Below, in pieces: positions 7,413-15,278 of a stretch of DNA of 64,000 nucleotides. The notes below the pieces were generated by a model, which saw only the letters and a list, made by a program, of their open reading frames with translations, was not told the DNA's origin and did no database searches. The position numbers were made by a program, and so were the translations under genes. How positions within the stretch are numbered: the first letter of the stretch is position 1; each line of letters opens with the position of its first letter. The stretch is taken from NCBI GenBank assembly GCA_039029135.1, contig JBCCGT010000011.1, forward strand, positions 104,994-168,993, read 5' to 3'. Source of the stretch: JALZVT01 sp039029135 (GTDB lineage: Bacteria; Pseudomonadota; Gammaproteobacteria; Pseudomonadales; Azotimanducaceae).

Positions 7413-9782
7413 ATGAGTCAGCAGCGCAGTGAAATTGGCTTCAGCGTCCTCGGCAGAGGATTCCTGCGGGTGGCCGGTCCGCTCTGTCTCGCGCTGGCCG
7501 TTGGCGGAGCGCCCGCAGCACTCGCGGCCGGCGACGTCATCGTCGCGGAAGCTGGAGCCACGCCCACCATCAGCGTGCGCGATGCGCTGACGCTGGCGGA
7601 ATCCAGCAGCTTCACGCTCACGGGATCTGCAGCGATAGAGTCGGTCGCAGTGGACAACACCGATGCGCTGCTGGTCACCGCCGGCGATACGCTGTCGCGC
7701 GTCGGGCTCGATGGCGTCGTGCTCGACAGCGTCACCGTTGCCGGCGCGAGTTTTATTGATGCACAGCTTCTCGCCGGGACCATTTATGCGCTTAGCGCGG
7801 GCGCGACGCCCGGCATCTCGGTGCGCAACCCCGATACGTTGGCCGAAACAGATTTCATCGACATCGCCGTCACGCCCGTAGCGCTGCAGGTTGGCTTCGG
7901 ACGACTGTATCTCGTCAGCGCGGACGAACTGCAACTGCTGCAGGTCAACGGCGATCTCGTGACCAGCATCAGCGCGCCCGCCGGCGTGAGCTTCGTCGAC
8001 GCCACCCTCACGGGCACCCGCCTGTACCTGGCGGAAAACGGCGCGACTAACCGCATCAGCGCACGCAGTCCGAACACGCTGAACGAGTTTGTGGGCTTTG
8101 CAGTGGCGAGCGCGATCGACGGTATTGGCGCTGGCGGCGACGTCGATCTGTATGTATCGGTCGGGGGTGAGCTGCTGCGACTCGACACTGATGGCGGGGA
8201 ACTCGCGCGCCTGGCTACGCCGGCCGCCGCCGATGTGGCTTTTGTGCTCGATCCACGCGCCCTCGCAGTCGGCGACACGCTCGCGCTGTTCAATGGTGTA
8301 GCGTCCAGCCGCGATGCAGAGTCGCTAGTGGAAGGCAGCGCGCCGCTGGTGGGTAAGGATGCGCGCGCGCTCAGCGTCACGTCAGCGGGCTCGCTCGTCG
8401 TCGTCGAAGCCGGTCGCATCCGGCTGCTCGATGCCGATGGCGTCGAACTTGCCAACCTGGCTGCGGGCGCTGGCTTGACGTTCGTCGATGCCACGGCCGA
8501 CGCCGGAGCGGCCGGCGATCAGATTGCTGTGGCGACTGGGGGTACCCAAGACGGTGTGCTTTATGTCGACGAAGCGTCCCTCGCCGAAGGCGATTCTTTC
8601 AACACCGCCTTCGCCCCCGAGCGGGTGGCCGTTGGCGATGATGGGGATCTGTATTTCAGCGCGGGCAGCGCCGTGTTTCGCTTCAGCGCCGCCGGGGTCG
8701 AACTCGCGTCGCTGTCGTCCGCAGGCAGGACCTATACGGGCGTGACGTTCGTGAAGAACGTGGTCTATGCGAGCTACGGCGCTGGCGGCGAGGTTGGCAT
8801 CGCCGTTCTCGATCCGGACACGCTGGTGCAGGCAGACGTGATCGACACCCCCTTCGCGCCGCTGGCTATCACCGCCGGCGGGGCGAACGACTATTACATC
8901 GCCGGCAGCGAGCGCATCGCGCATCTCGCGCTTGACGAAGTCGTGGGAGATGTAGCGGTTGCGGACGCGGAGTTCAGCGACGTTGCCTTCGGTCAGCTCG
9001 GTGCCGGAACACCCGCCACGACGATCGTTGCGGCGACGCTTCCGGACAGCCGCTCGGTCGAAGTCGGCGCCGTGGCAACAGCCTTCGCCACGATCATCAA
9101 CAGCGGCGACAGCGTGGCACGCGCGTGCGGCGTGGCACCGCGCACCGCGGTGAGCGGATCCTTCGACTATCAGACCACCGACGGTACGACCAATATGCTT
9201 ACCGGTACGGCTAACACGCCGGTCGATATCCCCGCCGGGGCTTCGCAGGCTTTTGTGATTGCCTATCAGCCCGACGCCGCGTTCGCGAGCGCCGAGGCTG
9301 CGCTGAGCTATAGCTGCGCCAACGCGCCGGCGACGGATGTGATCGACGGGGTCAACACGCTGCTGCTGGTCGTCGAACCCAATCCGGTTGCAGACCTGAT
9401 TGCCGTCGCGCTGACCGCGTCTGGCGACGGGATCGTCGAGGTGTCGCTCGAAGAGCAGATCTCGGGCTTTGGCATTGCGACCTTCAACCAGGGCGAGAGC
9501 GCTGAGTTCACCGTGCGCGCGAGCGTGACGGATGGGGACGAGCGCATTGAGCTGTCCCTGTGCGCGACGAACTCGGAGACGGCGGCGTGCATCAATCCTG
9601 AAGAGCCGAGCGACACGGTGACGCTGACGATCGCGAACGAAGAGACGCCGACCTTCAGCGTCTTCGTTGCCGTGACTGGGGCCATCGAACTCGATGCCGC
9701 GACCAAACGAATCCGCGTTACCTTCGAGGAAGGCGGCGTGGTTCGTGGCGCAACCAGCGTCGCTGTCCGCACCATGGAGTAG
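7413..9782 (+). CDS. Secreted repeat (propeller-like) protein with C-terminal module shared with the upstream subtilase
   Basis: 789 residues from ATG 7413, which has CAGGAGA eight bases upstream; the frame is open back to 7302, but that part looks non-coding. The signal peptide ends at ALAA/GDVIV. Residues ~25-510 are built of about six degenerate ~80-residue repeats with the pattern A-GATP-ISVR-TLAE, a hydrophobic L-V strand, LDTDG-EL and a final FVDA-L step (for example YALSAGATPGISVRNPDTL and YLAENGATNRISARSPNTL). This periodicity fits a beta-propeller. Residues ~545-789 align with the end of the subtilase: paired CGVAP/CGISP, a later LCATNSETAAC/LCETDAEATC pair, and a closing RVTFEEGGVVRGAT/RFVDGAGVVRGTV. 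Function unknown; it may be a partner or substrate of the protease. Confidence 0.85.
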   Translation: MSQQRSEIGFSVLGRGFLRVAGPLCLALAVGGAPAALAAGDVIVAEAGATPTISVRDALTLAESSSFTLTGSAAIESVAVDNTDALLVTAGDTLSRVGLDGVVLDSVTVAGASFIDAQLLAGTIYALSAGATPGISVRNPDTLAETDFIDIAVTPVALQVGFGRLYLVSADELQLLQVNGDLVTSISAPAGVSFVDATLTGTRLYLAENGATNRISARSPNTLNEFVGFAVASAIDGIGAGGDVDLYVSVGGELLRLDTDGGELARLATPAAADVAFVLDPRALAVGDTLALFNGVASSRDAESLVEGSAPLVGKDARALSVTSAGSLVVVEAGRIRLLDADGVELANLAAGAGLTFVDATADAGAAGDQIAVATGGTQDGVLYVDEASLAEGDSFNTAFAPERVAVGDDGDLYFSAGSAVFRFSAAGVELASLSSAGRTYTGVTFVKNVVYASYGAGGEVGIAVLDPDTLVQADVIDTPFAPLAITAGGANDYYIAGSERIAHLALDEVVGDVAVADAEFSDVAFGQLGAGTPATTIVAATLPDSRSVEVGAVATAFATIINSGDSVARACGVAPRTAVSGSFDYQTTDGTTNMLTGTANTPVDIPAGASQAFVIAYQPDAAFASAEAALSYSCANAPATDVIDGVNTLLLVVEPNPVADLIAVALTASGDGIVEVSLEEQISGFGIATFNQGESAEFTVRASVTDGDERIELSLCATNSETAACINPEEPSDTVTLTIANEETPTFSVFVAVTGAIELDAATKRIRVTFEEGGVVRGATSVAVRTME

Positions 9783-9811
9783 CCCGATCTCCCCGCCGGC
9801 GGCGGCTGTAC

Positions 9812-9832
9812 GCGCGCCGCTAAAAGGCGCGC
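9812..9832. other. GC-rich hairpin between exported-protein genes
   Basis: Perfect 7-bp stem GCGCGCC/GGCGCGC with loop GCTAAAA, 30 bp after the repeat-protein stop codon. No T-run follows, so it may be a weak terminator or an RNA-stabilising structure. The sequence TACACT right after it could serve as a -10 element for the esterase gene. Confidence 0.35.
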
Positions 9833-9867
9833 TACACTGGTGACGGTGATCAGGGGGAGAAGAACCA

Positions 9868-11502
9868 TTGCGAGCAATAGCGCTGGCGTTACTGCTTGTC
9901 ATCGTATGCGCGTGCACCGCGCTGTCACCGGAATCTGCCGATGACGGCGGGGGCGGGACGATGAACAGCCAGCAGGCCATACTCGACACCGGCACGATCC
10001 AGGGTGCCTTCGCAAACGCCGCGGCCGACGTGCGCGTGTTTCGCGGCATTCCCTACGCCGCACCGCCGATTGGCGATCTGCGCTTTCGCCGTCCCCAGCC
10101 ACCCGAGCCCTGGTTGGGCGTCCGCAGCGCCCTCGATTTCGGAACCGCCTGTTGGCAGGACTTCTCGGGCGACGCCTGGGTCTGGAGCCGCGGTCACTTC
10201 CAGCGCAGCGAAGACTGTCTGTACCTGAACGTCTGGAGTGCCGGCGCCCCAAACGACAGGCGACCGGTCATGGTGTGGTTTCACGGCGGCGCGCACACCG
10301 GCGGCTACGGCCACTCTCGGGTCTTCGACGGCACCCGACTCGCTGAGCTGGGTGCCGTGGTCGTGACCATCAACTACAGGCTCGGCCCCTTCGGCTTTCT
10401 CGCCCATCCGGCGCTCGCCGCCGAAAGCGAGCACGACAGCAGCGGCAACTACGGTCTCTTGGACAAGGTCGCCGCACTCGAGTGGGTTCAGCGCAACGCC
10501 GCGGCGTTCGGCGGCGACCCCAGTAACGTCACCATCTTCGGGCAGTCGGCCGGTTCGCAGAGCGTCTGTCATCTGAGCGTTTCGCCGCTCGCAGCGGGCC
10601 TGTTTCACCGGGCGATCGGTCAGAGCGCGGGCGGCTTCGAAAGCCGCGCAACGAGTCGTGATCTGAACGGTCAGGCGCGCGGCGCGGCGCTTGCCGTGCA
10701 GGCAGGGCTGGGGGTCGATGCGACCGCGGCCGAGCTGCGCGCGCTGACGCCCGAGGCGCTGCTGGCGGCCGCGTCGGCGTCGAACTGGGCGGCGCGCAGT
10801 CGCATCGTCGTGGATGGCTGGGTTGTACCGAAACCGCCGATCGATGCGTTTCTGGCCGGTGAACACAACGCGGTGCCTGTTCTGGTTGGTGCCCTCGCGA
10901 ACGAGGGCATCAATCTGTTTCCGCGCGACGACGCGCTCACCGGCGAGGCGCTGGACGCCCAACTCGTGCGTCAGTACGGCACAGATCGAGCCGCCGAACT
11001 GAGCGAGGCCTACGCGGCGGAGATCGCCGCGTCGCCGGGTGCAGCGGCACAGCGGATACTCACCGACCGATTCATGGCCTGGGGCATGCGTGCCTGGGCC
11101 GAGCTGAACCAGCGCGCCGGCCAGCCGGCGTACCTTTACCACTTCGAACACGCGCCGCCGGCCGTGCGGATCTATCTGCCGTTCGATCCGGATATGGGAC
11201 TCGGTGCGGACCTGCGCTCGGCGGGGGCGTATCACTCAGGCGATCTCGCCTACGTGTTCGATACGGTCGACCGGGTAGGGCACGGCTGGAATCAACGCGA
11301 CGTCGAGCTCGCGAGCGAACTGTCGCGCTACTGGTTTCAGTTCGCCGCAACGGGAAATCCCAACCGCCCCGATTTGCCGGCTTGGCTTGCGTACACCCGT
11401 GAGGGTCGCGAGCTTCAGGTGTTCGGCGCGCAGACCCAATCGAGCGCAAACCTCTACGCCGACAAACTCGCGGTATTTGATCGCATCGCGGGCCTGCCGT
11501 AA
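9868..11502 (+). CDS. Type-B carboxylesterase, exported, TTG start
   Basis: 544-residue carboxylesterase of the alpha/beta-hydrolase type-B family, which hydrolyses carboxylic esters. The TTG at 9868 is favoured by a strong GGGGAGAAG ribosome site at the right distance. The N-terminus is a short signal (ALALLLVIVCACTALS) with a lipobox-like VCAC, so it may be a lipoprotein. The oxyanion loop is WFHGGAHTGGYGHS. The nucleophile elbow reads FGQSAGS, with Gln in place of the usual Glu before the Ser. The catalytic His region GAYHSGDLAYVFD and the motif EDCLYLNVW are present. It is third in a run of exported proteins, but has its own possible promoter. Confidence 0.9.
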   Translation: MRAIALALLLVIVCACTALSPESADDGGGGTMNSQQAILDTGTIQGAFANAAADVRVFRGIPYAAPPIGDLRFRRPQPPEPWLGVRSALDFGTACWQDFSGDAWVWSRGHFQRSEDCLYLNVWSAGAPNDRRPVMVWFHGGAHTGGYGHSRVFDGTRLAELGAVVVTINYRLGPFGFLAHPALAAESEHDSSGNYGLLDKVAALEWVQRNAAAFGGDPSNVTIFGQSAGSQSVCHLSVSPLAAGLFHRAIGQSAGGFESRATSRDLNGQARGAALAVQAGLGVDATAAELRALTPEALLAAASASNWAARSRIVVDGWVVPKPPIDAFLAGEHNAVPVLVGALANEGINLFPRDDALTGEALDAQLVRQYGTDRAAELSEAYAAEIAASPGAAAQRILTDRFMAWGMRAWAELNQRAGQPAYLYHFEHAPPAVRIYLPFDPDMGLGADLRSAGAYHSGDLAYVFDTVDRVGHGWNQRDVELASELSRYWFQFAATGNPNRPDLPAWLAYTREGRELQVFGAQTQSSANLYADKLAVFDRIAGLP

Positions 11503-11532
11503 GGCGCTCGCCGACGCGCAGGGAAGCAGATT

Positions 11533-11547
11533 GGCGAGCATCTCGCC
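11533..11547. terminator. Hairpin between convergent genes
   Basis: GGCGAG-CAT-CTCGCC forms a 6-bp stem between the esterase stop and the convergent larC stop. There is no T-tract, so termination is only suggested by position. Confidence 0.35.
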
Positions 11548-11566
11548 CCTACGCGGCTGGCCGTCG

Positions 11567-12787
11567 CTAGGCGTCGTCCAGCCGCGCGGCGATTTCGGCG
11601 TCGATGATGCGACGCGCCCTCAAGTAATCCAGCTCCGCTTGCGCCGCGCAGCGGGCCACGTCGTCGTGTTCGCTCTTCCAGCGGGTGCGGCCGTCTGGCT
11701 GCGTCACGCGCTTCACACGAACCTCGCCGACGCTGGTCGTGACGCTCAGCGTTTCGCGCGGCAGCGTGTGCTTGGTGAACGGCAGGATGCGCAGGCCGAT
11801 GGTCGTCGACCGATTAAGAATGAGATCCCGCAGCCGGGCGACGCTATTCCCGTCGGCGAGCGCGCTCAGTAGGATGGCGGGGCGGCCCTTCTTCATGACG
11901 ATGGGCGTGCACCAGGCGTCGCCGGCTCCGGCCGCGAACAGATCGGCGAGCAGGGGATCGAACGCCTCTGGCGCCATGTCGTCGATGTTCGCCTCGAGCT
12001 TGAAGTGTGTGTCTGCCGTCATCGCGGTATCGGATGGCTTCGGGGCGCCGGTCGCTTCCGACTCGGTCACCAGGCTCGCGCGCAGCACGTTGGGGCGGTT
12101 AGCAAAATCCTTGTGGCCCACGCCGATGGCCGTGCGTTCGATGGTCAGGCCCTTCGGATCGCCCCACGCGTCGACGCTTGCGCGGAGTATCGCCGCGCCG
12201 GTCGGCGTGGTGCTTTCTCCGTCCACGCCGCCGTAGTCGCAGGGCACGCCCGCTAGGATGCGCTGGGTGGCGGGTGCGGGAACGGGCAACACGCCGTGCG
12301 CGCAGCGGACGGTACCGCCGCCGACTTCGACGGCCTGACTCAGGCAACGCCGTACCCCGAGCGCCTCCAGTCCGATGGCGGCGCCGACAATGTCGACGAT
12401 CGAATCGACGGCGCCAACCTCGTGAAAGTGGACGCGCTCGATGTCCACGTCGTGTATATCGGCCTCGGCGACGGCGATGGCGTGAAAGATTGCCAGCGCG
12501 CGTGCCTCGATGGCGGGCGCGTACTGTGCGGCCTGGATGCGCTCGACGATGTCCGCGTAGTGGCGGTGATGGGTCTCATCCTGCGCGATCACGCGCACCC
12601 GCGTCCCGTAGATGCCCTGTTTAGCCGCGCGTTCGATCTGCAGCTCGAATTGAGCATTCAACCCCAGTCGCGACAGCTCCTGGCGCAGGGTATCCGGGTC
12701 GAGACCAAGATCGATGAGCACCGCGAGGTGCATGTCGCCCGAGATGCCGCAGGCGGGCTGGTAGAACAGCGTTTTTCCGTCGCTCAT
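11567..12787 (-). CDS. larC: LarC, nickel insertion protein of the nickel-pincer cofactor pathway
   Basis: 406 residues, the usual length of intact LarC (DUF111). The enzyme inserts nickel into pyridinium-3,5-bisthiocarboxylate mononucleotide using CTP, completing the cofactor of lactate racemase and LarA-like epimerases. Visible marks are the N-terminal YQPACGISGDM, the HFHEVGAVDSIVDIVG stretch with likely metal-binding His, the STTPTGAAIL motif, and the C-terminal domain. It is one uninterrupted frame, unlike the frameshifted larC1/larC2 of Lactobacillus. No larA, larB or larE lies in the window, so the other pathway members must be elsewhere or absent. It follows the aldo/keto reductase gene in the opposite direction of the esterase. 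Confidence 0.92.
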   Translation of the reverse strand: MSDGKTLFYQPACGISGDMHLAVLIDLGLDPDTLRQELSRLGLNAQFELQIERAAKQGIYGTRVRVIAQDETHHRHYADIVERIQAAQYAPAIEARALAIFHAIAVAEADIHDVDIERVHFHEVGAVDSIVDIVGAAIGLEALGVRRCLSQAVEVGGGTVRCAHGVLPVPAPATQRILAGVPCDYGGVDGESTTPTGAAILRASVDAWGDPKGLTIERTAIGVGHKDFANRPNVLRASLVTESEATGAPKPSDTAMTADTHFKLEANIDDMAPEAFDPLLADLFAAGAGDAWCTPIVMKKGRPAILLSALADGNSVARLRDLILNRSTTIGLRILPFTKHTLPRETLSVTTSVGEVRVKRVTQPDGRTRWKSEHDDVARCAAQAELDYLRARRIIDAEIAARLDDA

Positions 12788-12910
12788 GGCTGTCGGTCTG
12801 CGATCATGTTGCGCGCGAACCGTTCAGACTGGGGCGGCCCATCCTAGGCACGGTGCTCGCATGCGCAGCAGTCGCGGGACCTGGCGGTACGCCGTCTCGT
12901 ACCGAGGTCT

Positions 12911-13993
12911 TCAGGCCGTCGCGCCGTTGTCGAAAAACAGGTTCGAGGTCGCCGCCGCGACGTGGTTTTCGCGCAGGTGCACGAGGCTCTGCATGTCCGC
13001 GTTCACCGCGTCGAGACCGTGCCCCAGCACATAGGCGTAGCTGCGTTGGAACGTCGACAGCGGCGCCTGCATAAAGCGCTCGTCGTAGTGTTCATCGAAC
13101 GCGTCGGGATTGCCCCAGCCCAAGAAGCGACGGCCTGCCAGAAAGCGCCCGGCCTTCATGCCGATGAGGCCGATGCCGGCCGCGCGTGCGGCGTCGAGCT
13201 GCGGCCGCAACCCGGTCAGCGGCGGCGAATCGGGCAGCACCTCTCGGGTTTCCCAGTCGTACCAGCCGCTGGGCGTGACCGCGATCATCGCGAGGCTATA
13301 GACCCCGCTCTCCGTGATGGCCGCCAGCACCTTGTCGGCCTGGCGGTGTGTGCTGACGCCGAGGTGCGAGACCTTGCCCGCACGCTTTGCACGCTCGAAC
13401 GCACCCAGTATTTCCTCGCTGACCACGACCTGGGGGTTGTACGACGCCATAAGGTAGTAGGCGTCGACGTGATCGACCTGCATCTCGCGCAGGCTCTCAT
13501 CCAGATACTTGAGCCAGCCGGCCGCGGCGCGCTTCGCCTCGGCCACAGGGAACGCTGCGTTCGGCCCAACCTCGCTGGGTACCGCAGCCTTCGAGATCAG
13601 GAAGATCCGGTCGCGGTGCGTTTTCAGAAAGGGCGCGAGGTGCTTCTCGGCGTCGTTGTAATAGTGTTTGTAGCCGACGTCGAACACGTTGATGCCCGCG
13701 TCGAACGCGGTGTGCAGCAGCTCGTCGCGGGGCTTTCGCGACAGCGCCGCGCCGCAGCCGAACACCAGCCGGCTGGCATTGAAGTTGGTGTTGCCCAGTT
13801 TGCGATACGCCATCTTTGGCCACGCCGCCGGTTCCTGCGCGTGAGCCTTGCCGGCCTCGCTGGCCGCGTGCAGGCTACCGCTGGTCGCGAGCGCCTGCGC
13901 ACCGGCGCCGAGAGCGGCCAGGCGGCGCACGAACCCTCTGCGATTGGGGCCGACGGTGGGCTTGCCGCGTTGTGAAGAGGGACTATCGGTCAT
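12911..13993 (-). CDS. Aldo/keto reductase family protein with Tat signal
   Basis: 360 residues from ATG 13993, preceded by GCGGAGAC. The N-terminus has a twin-arginine motif (NRRGFVRRLAALGAG) and an Ala-rich cleavage region, so the folded protein is probably exported by Tat. The barrel follows: KMAYRKLGNTNFNASRLVFG, the tetrad Asp/Tyr region INVFDVGYKHYYND, the Lys in IFLISKA. The position that usually carries the active-site His (LLH) reads YYLMAS, so the canonical tetrad looks incomplete. The enzyme may therefore be slow, altered or non-reductive. It lies upstream of larC on the same strand, with a 123-bp gap. Confidence 0.88.
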   Translation of the reverse strand: MTDSPSSQRGKPTVGPNRRGFVRRLAALGAGAQALATSGSLHAASEAGKAHAQEPAAWPKMAYRKLGNTNFNASRLVFGCGAALSRKPRDELLHTAFDAGINVFDVGYKHYYNDAEKHLAPFLKTHRDRIFLISKAAVPSEVGPNAAFPVAEAKRAAAGWLKYLDESLREMQVDHVDAYYLMASYNPQVVVSEEILGAFERAKRAGKVSHLGVSTHRQADKVLAAITESGVYSLAMIAVTPSGWYDWETREVLPDSPPLTGLRPQLDAARAAGIGLIGMKAGRFLAGRRFLGWGNPDAFDEHYDERFMQAPLSTFQRSYAYVLGHGLDAVNADMQSLVHLRENHVAAATSNLFFDNGATA

Positions 13994-14125
13994 GGCGTGT
14001 CTCCGCTTGAGTACGGTCGCATCCGAGCTCGCAAACCATAGCAGATTGACGCGGCCGACTGCTGCAGCGGCGCCGGGCTCGGCTACACTACGTCGCGAAT
14101 CCTTGTCCGTCACCGCGCCGCCGTC

Positions 14126-15196
14126 ATGTTGCCAATCGTCAAGCGCGCGCTGGTGCGGCTAAATCAACTGCATCGCACACCGCTTGCGCGGTTTGTTGCC
14201 GATCTGGGGCAGACCCAGCGCATCGGGTTGCTGGCGGTGCTGGTGTTGGCCTACTGGGCGGCGGGTTTCTGGCCCTATGACTTTCGGCTGCCGCTGCGCT
14301 GGCAACCTAACGACGCCGCCTGGTCTGCGGCAGGGGCGAGCCAGACGCGGTTGACGCTGTCGGGCCGCGGCATCGCTCGCATCACGCCGGAAGTCTCGAC
14401 CGCCCAGCCGACCTCACTCGAGGTGCGCCTCACGCTCACGAGCGCGGGTCCAGACCAGAGCGGGCCAGCCCGCATCCTGACGTGGTCGCCGAATCCGTTC
14501 GAGCGCAATCTCACCGTCGGCCAAGACGGCGCGGCCTTGGTGCTGCGGCTGCGCCGTGAAGGCGCGAATGCGAACGGCATGCCGGAGATTCGCGTACCGC
14601 GGGTGTTTACCGGAGCGCAGCGCGAGCTTGAGATCAGCGCGAGCGGTGGTCGGGTTCGCATCGTCGTCGACGGGCAGGTCGCGCACGACTCGGCTGCGAT
14701 TCTGAATGGCTGGGACACCGCGTTTCCGATCAGTCTCGGCAACGAGCCCGGTGGCAACCGGCCCTGGCGCGGTTCGCTCGCCGACGCGGCGCTGCGCATC
14801 GATGGTCGCGTGGTCTTCGACTTTGCGGCAGCGCGTGAGCGCGTGCATCTGCCGGCGGGTATCTGGCGCCAGACGCGTCGTCTGCAGCGCTGGTACCGTT
14901 TCGCGTTGCGGCCGTTTCAGCGCTGGCGCTGGCGCGATGTCGTCGTCAACACGCTGGGCTTCATGCCGTTCGGCGCGTTCGTCGCGCTCGCCTTTGCCCG
15001 GCGCTTCCGCTGTCGCACGCTGGCGCTGGCGGTCGCCAGTGCTGCGCTGCTGAGCTTCAGCATCGAGTTTTCCCAGCTCGGCTTTCGTGGGCGTTTCCCG
15101 TCGGGTACCGACTTTGTGATGAACTGCTTCGGGGCTCTCCTGGGTGGCGCGCTGACCGTCGCCGGGGTCGCTGCACGACGCGCCGAGCGCGGGTAG
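14126..15196 (+). CDS. VanZ-family membrane protein with an inserted concanavalin/LamG-like domain
   Basis: 356 residues. The first membrane helix (IGLLAVLVLAYWAAGFWPYDF) and the last three (VVVNTLGFMPFGAFVALAF, TLALAVASAALLSFSIEFSQL, TDFVMNCFGALLGGALTVAG) make up a VanZ-like unit, with the family motif SIEFSQ. Between them, residues ~65-235 form a soluble beta-rich domain containing DGQVAHDS, WDTAFPISLGNE and WRGSLADAALRIDG, the pattern of concanavalin/LamG lectin folds. Topology predicts this domain lies on the periplasmic side. VanZ proteins are linked to envelope or glycopeptide tolerance; the lectin-like insert suggests glycan binding. Divergent from the aldo/keto reductase. Confidence 0.82.
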   Translation: MLPIVKRALVRLNQLHRTPLARFVADLGQTQRIGLLAVLVLAYWAAGFWPYDFRLPLRWQPNDAAWSAAGASQTRLTLSGRGIARITPEVSTAQPTSLEVRLTLTSAGPDQSGPARILTWSPNPFERNLTVGQDGAALVLRLRREGANANGMPEIRVPRVFTGAQRELEISASGGRVRIVVDGQVAHDSAAILNGWDTAFPISLGNEPGGNRPWRGSLADAALRIDGRVVFDFAAARERVHLPAGIWRQTRRLQRWYRFALRPFQRWRWRDVVVNTLGFMPFGAFVALAFARRFRCRTLALAVASAALLSFSIEFSQLGFRGRFPSGTDFVMNCFGALLGGALTVAGVAARRAERG

Positions 15197-15278
15197 CGAG
15201 CACGCTCGGCGGCGCGGCTTGCGGCTGAACGGCGAGCCATGGACACTGATCCCATCGACACTGAGGCACTCGACGACC

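Noticed and set aside
8382..10049. Long minus-strand frame (555 codons) opposite the repeat protein
   Set aside because: Antisense to a gene with signal peptide and domain similarity; translation is Arg/His/Gly-rich with no motif, typical of GC-rich shadow frames.
9925..11235. 436-codon minus-strand frame opposite the carboxylesterase
   Set aside because: The plus strand has a complete catalytic set; the antisense product has no domain.
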